A stretch of 38,440 nt of DNA, taken from DATKSG01 sp035531775. GTDB lineage: Bacteria > Actinomycetota > Acidimicrobiia > Acidimicrobiales > UBA8190. Below, one piece after another: positions 16,404 through 22,928 of the stretch; positions within the stretch are counted from its first letter, which is position 1, and every line of letters begins with the position of its first letter. The notes beneath the pieces were generated by a model. That model worked only from the letters and a program-made list of their open reading frames with translations. It was not told where the DNA came from and ran no database searches. Position numbers and translations under genes: made by a program. The stretch lies in assembly GCA_035531775.1 (NCBI GenBank), contig DATKSG010000076.1:1-38440 (forward strand), written 5' to 3'.

Positions 16404-17975
16404 ATGGGGCGGAAACGGCGGCGTTGGGTGCTGGTGGGCGGGGGCCTCATGGCCATGGCCGCCACCTCGTTGGTCACGGCCACCGGCGCAGGTGCCGGGT
16501 CCGGCGCCGGAACCGGAACCTCGGCGGCCGAGTTCCTGGTCGGCTTCGCCAAGCAGAGCATCACTCCTGCAGCGCCGTTTTCCTACCTGGGCGGCGAAGG
16601 TTGGTTGCGCATCGGCACCACCGAGTACGAACCGCTGTACGTGCGCACGCTCACGATCCAGGGCACCGACGGCCACGGCAACGCCGTGGGGAATCCCATC
16701 GTCCTGTCGGCGGTCGACTCCCAGGGCTACTTCGCCGGGTACCAAGCCGGAGCCTCGCAGCTGGGGGTGGCCGACTACGGCTACGACCAAATCAGGGCGG
16801 CCATGTCGGCCGCCACCGGCGTCCCCACCGCCGACCTGGCCCTGAGCTCCACCCACACCCACACCGCTCCCGACACCCTCGGCATATGGGGCGGCTCGCC
16901 CGTGAGCTACTTCGAAACGGTGAAGAGCGCCTGCGTGGCCTCGCTCACCGCCGCCTTGCACAGCGCCAAGCCCGCCTGGTTGCGCCACGGCCAGGCCGAC
17001 GGCTCGGCGTACGTCTACAACCCCATCCCGACCTCGGTGGCCCCCAACGACTACTCGGATCCGGCCACCTGGCCCCTCGATGGGGAGTTACGCACGCTGC
17101 AGGCGCTTGAGTGGGGAACCGACACACCCATCGTCACGCTCTTCGACTTCGGCGTGCACCCCGACATCCTGGAGGGCAGCCCGCTCATCAGCCCCGACTG
17201 GCCGTCGCAGGTCATCGGCCACATCGGCGCCACCTACGGCGGCGACGCCATGTTCGTGCCCGGGACCATCGGCGAGGAGCCGGTGTTCCCCGGTGGCGAC
17301 GTCCAGCCCCACACCGTGGCCTACCTCGAGTCCGAGGAATCGGCCTACGCCCACGAGATCGACCATGTCGTGGACCAAGCCGTCGGGGCCACCGCCACCA
17401 CCGTCACCACCGGTGGAGTCGGCGCCCGGCTCGTGCACGTCGAGCTCCCGGGGGCCAACGCCTTGCTGCTGGCCGATGACTACGTGGACACGCCGGCCGA
17501 CGTGCAGAACCAGCTCCAGCTCGGCCATCTGCAGCGGGCGCTGGTGCCCCCGTACCTCACCGCCAATGCGCTGGGCACCATGGTGAGCGCCATGCGCATC
17601 GGCGACGGCGTGCTGCTCAACACCCCCGGCGAGTCGTACTCAGACATCTGGTTCTCCGCCACCGACCAGATCAAGGCCTCGTGGTACCTGCTGTCGGGCC
17701 TGACCAACGACCAGGTCGGGTACCTCACCTTGCCGGCCGAATGGCCGGTGGCCAACGCTTACGGCGTCATGAGCCCCGCCGCGCTGTACTCGGTGGGGCC
17801 GACGGCCGGAGCCGATGTGGTGGCCGGGCTCGACCTTGCCGCCGGCGAGCTCGGCTTCGCCGTCCACGCCTCGGCGGCCGACCTGTTCTCAGATCGCGAC
17901 CCGGTAGCCGCCCAGATGCTCTACTGCGTGACGTCAGGGGCCTGCCAACAGGCGGTGCAGGGCAACGTTCCCTGA
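16404..17975 (+). CDS. Exported neutral/alkaline ceramidase-like hydrolase
   Basis: 523 residues from ATG 16404, with GGGGAGGA three bases upstream (close but strong). The N-terminus is a signal peptide (MGRKRRRWVLVGGGLMAMAA) followed by a Gly/Ala/Thr linker. The ceramidase N-terminal domain shows EFLVGFAKQSITPAAPFSYLGG, ALSSTHTHTAPD (first zinc His) and VTLFDFGVHPDILEG (second His), with LLNTPGESYSDI (Glu) and LTNDQVGYLT (Tyr) as the remaining metal ligands. The usual nucleophile block G-D-V-S-P-N is not found. The aligned region reads FVPGTIGEEPVFPGGDVQP, so the catalytic Ser appears to be replaced. It may be a metal-dependent hydrolase of a different amide or ester lipid. It is divergent from the kinase operon. 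Confidence 0.78.
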   Translation: MGRKRRRWVLVGGGLMAMAATSLVTATGAGAGSGAGTGTSAAEFLVGFAKQSITPAAPFSYLGGEGWLRIGTTEYEPLYVRTLTIQGTDGHGNAVGNPIVLSAVDSQGYFAGYQAGASQLGVADYGYDQIRAAMSAATGVPTADLALSSTHTHTAPDTLGIWGGSPVSYFETVKSACVASLTAALHSAKPAWLRHGQADGSAYVYNPIPTSVAPNDYSDPATWPLDGELRTLQALEWGTDTPIVTLFDFGVHPDILEGSPLISPDWPSQVIGHIGATYGGDAMFVPGTIGEEPVFPGGDVQPHTVAYLESEESAYAHEIDHVVDQAVGATATTVTTGGVGARLVHVELPGANALLLADDYVDTPADVQNQLQLGHLQRALVPPYLTANALGTMVSAMRIGDGVLLNTPGESYSDIWFSATDQIKASWYLLSGLTNDQVGYLTLPAEWPVANAYGVMSPAALYSVGPTAGADVVAGLDLAAGELGFAVHASAADLFSDRDPVAAQMLYCVTSGACQQAVQGNVP

Positions 17976-17979
17976 CGTC
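17930..17979 (+). terminator. Stem-loop at the end of the ceramidase-like gene
   Basis: GACGTCAGGG (17930-17939) pairs exactly with CCCTGACGTC (17970-17979) across a 30-base loop; the loop itself holds a short CCTG/CAGG hairpin. It straddles the stop codon and lies before the converging ogt gene. There is no T-tract. The long loop makes the terminator role tentative. Confidence 0.35.
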
Positions 17980-18000
17980 GGCGGAGGGAGACGAGGGCGG

Positions 18001-18492
18001 TCAGCCAAAGCCGCCGATGCCTTCGAGGGCCAGCAGCGCGCGCTTCATGGGAAGGCCGCCGCCATAACCTCCGATCCGCCCGCCGCTCGCCACCACCCGG
18101 TGGCACGGCAGCACGATCGGAAGCGGGTTGGCCCCGTTGGCCTGGCCCACGGCCCGCAAGGCCCGGGGCCGGCCCACCATGACGGCCAGCTCGGCGTAGC
18201 TGACGGTCTTGCCGTAGGCGATTTCGCCCAGCGCCCTCCACACGTCGCACTGGAACGTCGTGCCGCTCAATTTGATAGGAACGTCGAACTCGGTGCGCGT
18301 GCCGTCGAAGTACTGGCCGAGTTGGATCACCGCCTGGCGCAGCGGTCCGGGCAGGGCGGAGGCGTCCTCGCCCCTCGGTAGCCCGGCGCTCGAGCGCCCC
18401 GGCATGGGCAGGGCGATGAGGGTCAGGGCCTCGTCGGTGCCGTCGATGATCAGCGTGCCGATGGGGCTTCGCAGGGAGATGGGGGTTTTCAT
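18001..18492 (-). CDS. ogt: Methylated-DNA-[protein]-cysteine S-methyltransferase
   Basis: 163 residues from ATG 18492. It removes alkyl groups from O6 of guanine by irreversible transfer to its own Cys. The active-site motif is PIVLPCHRVVASGG, followed by the GRIGGYGGGLPMKRALLALEG loop. TTFQCDVWRALGEIAYGKTVSYAELA carries the winged helix used for base flipping. The length matches the Ogt class, with a short N-terminal domain. Its ATG overlaps the TGA of the upstream Ada-AlkA gene (ATGA), so the two are translationally coupled and form one alkylation-repair operon. Confidence 0.93.
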   Translation of the reverse strand: MKTPISLRSPIGTLIIDGTDEALTLIALPMPGRSSAGLPRGEDASALPGPLRQAVIQLGQYFDGTRTEFDVPIKLSGTTFQCDVWRALGEIAYGKTVSYAELAVMVGRPRALRAVGQANGANPLPIVLPCHRVVASGGRIGGYGGGLPMKRALLALEGIGGFG

Positions 18493-19991
18493 GCGGCGTG
18501 CGCTCCTTTGTTCGGGCCCGACACGGGCACGGACCACAGATGGGCCTGGGCGTAGGCACGCCAAGGCCTCCAGCGCTCGGACAGGGCGGTGATAGCCAAG
18601 GGGTCGTCGGGCTGGCCCAAAGTGGCCATGGCCCGGCGCAGGCCCAGGTCCCCGGCTAGCAGGACGTCGGGATCGGCCAGCGCCCGCATGGCCACGTAGG
18701 ACGCCGTCCACGGGCCGATGCCCGCTACCTCGAGCAGGCTCCGGCGCAGCTCGTCGGGTGAGGCCCCGGCGTCGATGACCACCCGGCCGGCCGCCGTGGC
18801 CTCGGCCAAGGCTCCGATGGCCCGGCGGCGGGCGGCGGGCATGGCGAAGGCGCCGGGCCGGGTGGCAGCCAGTTCGGCCAGCGCTTCCGGCGAGGGGAAG
18901 GTGTGGGTCAACTGGCCGTGGCCGTCAGCCAGGGGACGTCCCGCCGCCGCCACCAGGGTGCTGGCCACCGTGCGGGCGCCGGCCACCGACACCTGCTGGC
19001 CGATCACCGCCCGCACGGCCAGCTCGAAGCCGTCCACGCAACCCGCCACCCGCCGCCCTGGCACCGCCTTCACCAAAGGGCCGAGCAGTGCGTCGGCGCC
19101 CAGGACCTCGTCCACGGCTACCGGGTCGGCGTCGAGATTGCCCAGATGCCGGCACCGGGCCACCGCCGTGGTCAGGTCGCGCAGGTCGGCCAGGGCGAAC
19201 ACGGCGCGCAGGTAGCCATCGGCCGGCGTGATCTCGACCGTGCCGTCGCCATGGGGCAGGCGGAGGCTGCGACGGTAGGTCAGCCCGTCGTACACCTCGA
19301 TGCCGGGTACGGCCCGGGCGCCGAGGAACCCGAACAGCGCATCGCCGGCCAATGGGCGGCGGTAGGCCAGGCGCAGCGACAGCGCCGACGCCCCCCCTTG
19401 CCGGCGGTGCTGACGCCTCCCGGCCAGGCGCAGCTCAGTGGGGGTCCGGGCGAAGACCTGCCGCACGGATTCGTTGAACTGCCGGACGCTCGAGAATCCG
19501 GCGGCGAAGGCCACCCCGGCGGCGGCCAGGTCGGTCGTCTCGAGCAGCAGCCGAGCGGTCTGGGCCCGCTGGGCCCGGGCCAGGGCCAGTGCGCCGGTGC
19601 CGACCTCGGCCACCAACGTGCGGTGCAGTTGGCGCTCGCTGTAGCCGAGGCGCCGGGCCAGCCCCGAGACGCCTTGGCGATCGACCTCACCGTCGAAGAT
19701 GAGCTTCACGGCCCGCGCCGCCACATCGGCGCGCCCCAACCACTCGGGCGAGCCCGGAGTGGCATCGGGCCGGCAGCGTAGACAAGCCCGGAACCCGGCC
19801 TGTTGGGCGGCGGCCGGCGTGGGAAAGAAACGCACGTTGCGCTCCTGGGGTGTCGTGGCCGGGCAGCTCGGACGGCAGTAGATGCCGGTGGAGGTCACCG
19901 CCATGAAGAACCACCCGTCGAAACGGGGGTCACGGCTCCGCACGGCCCGGTAGCAACGGTCGAAGTCCTCCACCGCTGCGCATCGTGACAC
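18489..19991 (-). CDS. alkA: Ada N-terminal / AraC-type / AlkA glycosylase fusion (3-methyladenine DNA glycosylase II)
   Basis: 500 residues if started at GTG 19991; a GTG at 19973 is also possible and neither has a clear ribosome site. There are three modules. Residues 1-80 are the Ada zinc domain with Cys 39, 43, 70 and 73 (CRPSC and CLRC), which accepts methyl groups from phosphotriesters. Residues 83-186 are an AraC-type double helix-turn-helix (GVSGLARRLGYSERQLHRTL and AAAGVAFAAGFSSVRQFNESVRQVF). The remainder is AlkA, with LRLAYRRPLAGDALFGFLGARAVPGIE, the helix-hairpin-helix LLEVAGIGPWTASYVAMRAL and the catalytic Asp in LAGDLGLRRAM. It excises N3-methylpurines and probably acts as a methyl-activated regulator of its own operon. 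The Cys methyltransferase function is on the separate overlapping ogt. Confidence 0.92.
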   Translation of the reverse strand: MSRCAAVEDFDRCYRAVRSRDPRFDGWFFMAVTSTGIYCRPSCPATTPQERNVRFFPTPAAAQQAGFRACLRCRPDATPGSPEWLGRADVAARAVKLIFDGEVDRQGVSGLARRLGYSERQLHRTLVAEVGTGALALARAQRAQTARLLLETTDLAAAGVAFAAGFSSVRQFNESVRQVFARTPTELRLAGRRQHRRQGGASALSLRLAYRRPLAGDALFGFLGARAVPGIEVYDGLTYRRSLRLPHGDGTVEITPADGYLRAVFALADLRDLTTAVARCRHLGNLDADPVAVDEVLGADALLGPLVKAVPGRRVAGCVDGFELAVRAVIGQQVSVAGARTVASTLVAAAGRPLADGHGQLTHTFPSPEALAELAATRPGAFAMPAARRRAIGALAEATAAGRVVIDAGASPDELRRSLLEVAGIGPWTASYVAMRALADPDVLLAGDLGLRRAMATLGQPDDPLAITALSERWRPWRAYAQAHLWSVPVSGPNKGAHAA

Positions 19992-20031
19992 GGCGGGGGC
20001 CGCCTGTCTGGCGGTTTTCGGACGTCGGGTT

Positions 20032-21234
20032 TTAGGGCCGGCCCGCCCCCACCAGGCCGTTGCCCCAGATGGGTTGGATCTGGACGTCCTGGCCCGTTTG
20101 TGGGGCATCGATGACGTCCCCGTTGCCCACGTACATGCCCACGTGCTGCACCGAGCTGGTGCCGTCGTCCCAGAACACGAGATCCCCGGGCTGGAGGTCC
20201 GACATCGATACGTGCGGAATTGCGTCGTACTGCTCTTGGGCGGTGCGCGGCAGCTGAACTCCGGCCTGGCGCCACGACCACTGGGTCAACCCCGAGCAGT
20301 CGAAGCCCGGGGCGGTCGAGCCTTTGGGGGACTCCGCCCCCCACTGGTACGGCACTCCCAGCTGGCTCTCGGCCGCCTGCACGGCGCCGCCCGCCCCCGG
20401 CGACACGGCCACGTTCCCGCTGTCGCCTGATCCGCCATGGGCGGCGGCGGCGGCGGCGGCGGCCGCTTCCTCGGCAGCCAGTCGGGCTTGGTAGGCGGCA
20501 GCGGCGGCGGCCTGCTCGGCTTGTTGCTTCTGCGCCACCAGTGTGGCCACCTGCCCCGTGGCTTGTGCCAGCGCCGACTGCTGGGCCGACTCGATGGCCT
20601 GGGCCTGCTGGCGTGAGCCAGCAACCTGCGCAGCGGCGTCGCTGGCCTGGCTCTCGGTGGTCTGGAGCTGGGACTCCTGCGCGCTCAAGGCAGCCTGAGC
20701 CTGGTGCAGGGCGTCGATGGCGTTGTTCAGGTCGCTGCTCGCCACCTGGCGGTATTCCTGGGTTACGAGAGCATTCTCGCCGCCGGTGGAGAAGAGGCTC
20801 TCGAAGGAAGAGTCGGTGGCCCCGCTCATGTAACTGCGCAGCGCCTCGCTGCGCAGGTTGGCTTCGGCATGGGCCACGCGCGCCTCGGTCTGCGCCACCT
20901 GCGCCTGGGTGGCCGCCAGCTGCGTGTCGAGTTGCTGCACCTGTTGCTGTGCCACTTCGTACTGCTGGGACAGCTCATCGAGACGGGCGCCGTCGGCCTG
21001 CAGCTGCGCCGCGATCTGGGCGGCGCGAGCCTGAGCGCCCTGCAGTTGGCCCGATACCTGGTTGACGCGGCTCTGGGTGTCGGAGACGGGATCGGCACCG
21101 GCCGCCGCTGTCACCGAGGTCAGCATGACGGTCGCCGCCAGGGCGACCAACACCAACTGCAGCCCCGCCCTCTGCCTGCGCCGAGATGACGGTGGCGTCG
21201 AAGACCGATCGACGTCACTCACTATGGGGATCAT
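20032..21234 (-). CDS. Exported NlpC/P60 peptidoglycan endopeptidase with coiled-coil stalk
   Basis: 400 residues from ATG 21234; a GTG at 21222 (MSDVDRSS...) is a credible alternative and would suit a near-leaderless transcript. There is a signal peptide around LQLVLVALAATVMLTSVTAAAGA, then a long Gln/Ala-rich coiled coil (about residues 50-265, QVSGQLQGAQARAAQIAAQL and repeats). An Ala-only run and a Gly linker lead to the catalytic NlpC/P60 domain, with Cys in PGFDCSGLTQW and His in SVQHVGMYVGNGDVI. Such proteins cut the D-Glu/meso-DAP bond of peptidoglycan during division, and the coiled coil usually holds them inactive until bound by a partner. It lies upstream of the alkylation-repair pair on the same strand, about 40 bases away. 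Confidence 0.9.
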   Translation of the reverse strand: MIPIVSDVDRSSTPPSSRRRQRAGLQLVLVALAATVMLTSVTAAAGADPVSDTQSRVNQVSGQLQGAQARAAQIAAQLQADGARLDELSQQYEVAQQQVQQLDTQLAATQAQVAQTEARVAHAEANLRSEALRSYMSGATDSSFESLFSTGGENALVTQEYRQVASSDLNNAIDALHQAQAALSAQESQLQTTESQASDAAAQVAGSRQQAQAIESAQQSALAQATGQVATLVAQKQQAEQAAAAAAYQARLAAEEAAAAAAAAAHGGSGDSGNVAVSPGAGGAVQAAESQLGVPYQWGAESPKGSTAPGFDCSGLTQWSWRQAGVQLPRTAQEQYDAIPHVSMSDLQPGDLVFWDDGTSSVQHVGMYVGNGDVIDAPQTGQDVQIQPIWGNGLVGAGRP

Positions 21235-21316
21235 TCCTAACAACTGGCGCCCTCAGATGCAAGGAATTGGCCGTTCGACACGGATTCGCCGATGTCGTCG
21301 AGGGTTCGCGGTAGCG

Positions 21317-21415
21317 CTACTCCTCGTCGCCGGCCGGCACCACCAGGACCGGCACGGTCGCCTGGTAGAGCAGCTTGTGCGGCACGGAGCCCAAGATGGC
21401 CCCCACGATGGGCCG
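21317..21415 (-). pseudogene. Orphaned C-terminus of the universal stress protein
   Basis: In frame with and directly after the amber stop of the UspA-like gene, the DNA reads RPIVGAILGSVPHKLLYQAT and VPVLVVPAGDEE, then TAG at 21317-21319. This is exactly the expected UspA C-terminus, including the second half of the ATP motif G-x2-G-x9-G-S. It has no start or ribosome site of its own and would only be made by readthrough. Confidence 0.75.
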
Positions 21416-21748
21416 CTAGCCGGTACCTCCGACCACGATGACGCGAGCGGCGCGCTCGTCAGCGGCAGCCAACAACGACTCCACCGGTCGCATAGGCACC
21501 ACCACGGCGTCGACGGTGACATCGGCGTCGAGCTGCGACGCCTGCTGCACGGCCTTGGCCACCACGTCGGCCCCGAGCTTCTCGAGTTGGCGCCGGTAGT
21601 CGGCCACCTCACCGCCGACCGGACTCGGCTCGTAGCCGAAGACCACAGCCAAGGTGGCATCGAAAGCCCGGGCCACTGTCACGGCCACGGCCAGCGCCGC
21701 CTGCGATCCCTCGGAGCCGTCGTAGCCGAGCACCACATCGCCGGCCAT
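21416..21748 (-). CDS. UspA-like universal stress protein, cut by an in-frame amber codon
   Basis: 110 residues from ATG 21748, overlapping the permease stop by one base (TGATG). MAGDVVLGYDGSEGSQAALAVAVTVARAFDATLAVV is the UspA N-terminus, and VESLLAAADERAARVIVVGGTG leads into the nucleotide-binding loop. The next codon is TAG where the family usually has an aromatic or small residue, and the remaining 32 codons up to a normal stop are intact. Stop conversion needs only one base change. The truncated product lacks half of the ATP-binding motif and the last strand, which also forms the dimer interface, so it is probably non-functional. The gene downstream of a damaged permease shows damage of its own. 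Confidence 0.78.
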   Translation of the reverse strand: MAGDVVLGYDGSEGSQAALAVAVTVARAFDATLAVVFGYEPSPVGGEVADYRRQLEKLGADVVAKAVQQASQLDADVTVDAVVVPMRPVESLLAAADERAARVIVVGGTG

Positions 21749-22759
21749 CAGCGGCCTCCCCCGGCGGCCGACAGCGGAGACAACGGCGGCGACAACGGCG
21801 GGGCCTGGGTGTCGAGGGACTGAGCCGTCTGACGGCCGTGGCGGAAGAAGGTCCGATGTCGCGCCATCCACGCCAGCATGATCGGTACCCCCACCAACAG
21901 CAAGCCGATGCCGATGACCACCGGCGGGCCGAGGCCCTTGGCGTAGAGGTGCAGGCCGAGCACGTGAGTATCGAAGTGCACGAAGCGGAACCATGTGGTC
22001 TTGCCGTTGGACGAGTTGACCGGGTTCGAATACCAGAACAGGGCGTCGAAGAAGATCCCGGTGAGCATGAGGGCGCCGAGCAGAGGGGCCAGCCCGATGA
22101 AAACGAAATTCTTGAGGCTCCGGAACACCAACCGCCGGTAGTACACGATGCAGGCGAAGCCGGTCATGGCGTAATAGAAGGAGATGCCGAAGCCGAGAGC
22201 CAGAATGGAATTGCCGAGAACATCGGTGCTGATGAGGGTGAGCACCACATACCACACCACCGACAGCAGCCCGAAGAGGGCGGTGGCGTAGCCCGGCGTG
22301 AGATATCGCGGATTGATGCGCCCGAGGCGGATGGGCAGGGCTTTGTGCACCGCCATCGACAGCGACGAGCGCGCTGCGGGCAGGATGGGTGGTCTGGGTC
22401 GAGGCCGATGCCGAAGTGAGCACGGCCACGATGAGTAGCTTGTCCCACGGCGAGCCGAGCACGTCGTGCCCCAAGGCGTTCAGCACGTCAGCGGCGTTGT
22501 TGGTGAGGAAACCGGCTCCGTGGAAGGCCTGCGCCGCGATGGACACCACCAGGTAGATGCCGACCAGTACCAACGTGGAGAGCACGGCGGCCAGGGTGAC
22601 GAAGCCAAGCGAGGCGGCCAGGCTGTAGGCCGGCGCCGTCGAGGCCACCCCGATGACCAGGCTCGACAGCAGGCTCAAGGCGCCCACTTTGAGGCCCTTC
22701 TGGCCGGGGGCTTCCCCAGCGGCCAGTGTCCCGATGGTGCTGGACGCAGCCGTGCTCAT
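21748..22759 (-). pseudogene. APC-family amino acid/amine permease, broken by deletion and frameshift
   Basis: Start ATG 22759 with GGAGG eight bases upstream. The N-terminus LKVGALSLLSSLVIGVASTAPAYSLAASLGFV is helix 1 of an APC permease, but it continues at once as TLAAVLSTLVLVGIYLVVSIAAQAFHGAGFL. In intact relatives that segment lies some 200-230 codons later, so the middle helices are deleted, in frame. After LTSASASTQTT the frame slips. Removing one C from the CCC at 22386-22388 restores ILPAARSSLSMAVHKALPIR, and the rest is then normal to the stop at 21748. Without correction the upstream frame stays open and reads straight into the UspA frame, giving a 448-codon chimera (21416-22759). 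An isolated 202-codon C-terminal frame (21748-22356) also exists. The transport function is surely lost unless the sequence is wrong. Confidence 0.82.
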
Positions 22760-22827
22760 CGGCCGCCCTCCCGCTTGGATCCGAGCATATTCGCAGGGAA
22801 TTTGCCCTTGGACGAGTGATCTCGTTG

Positions 22828-22833
22828 TATAAT
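22828..22833 (+). promoter_or_regulatory. Consensus -10 box TATAAT, probable leaderless promoter
   Basis: A perfect TATAAT ends seven bases before the ATG of an 18-codon open frame and about 95 bases before the ALDH start. The -35 is weak (TTGGAC at a 14-base spacing, CCTTGG at 17). This lies in the divergent region between the broken permease and the ALDH gene. Confidence 0.6.
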
Positions 22834-22840
22834 GGCCAAA

Positions 22841-22897
22841 ATGACTACGGATTCCTGGCACGGCGCACCATCGGCGATGCCCGGGGACGGAGCATAA
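22841..22897 (+). CDS. Possible leaderless 18-residue upstream ORF of the ALDH gene
   Basis: ATG ACT ACG ... GCA TAA encodes MTTDSWHGAPSAMPGDGA. Its ATG lies seven bases after a consensus -10 box, where transcription would start, so it would be the first translated codon of the ALDH mRNA. It ends 31 bases before the ALDH ATG at 22929. A GGGAAGG lies between the two frames. It may be a leader peptide; its composition does not show an obvious run of one amino acid that would suggest classical attenuation. Confidence 0.35.
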   Translation: MTTDSWHGAPSAMPGDGA

Positions 22898-22928
22898 GAC
22901 CAATCTCGGGAAGGTTCGGGATTTCGCC

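Noticed and set aside
21235..21262. A riboswitch (c-di-AMP type) upstream of the NlpC/P60 gene
   Set aside because: Such genes often have one, but the short leader does not show the conserved elements; only a weak TTGCAT/TTAGGA promoter can be seen.
21416..21418. Recoding of TAG as a sense codon (pyrrolysine or readthrough)
   Set aside because: Other genes in the window end normally at TAG, UspA is not a recoded family, and the neighbouring permease is also damaged; a mutation or sequence error is simpler.
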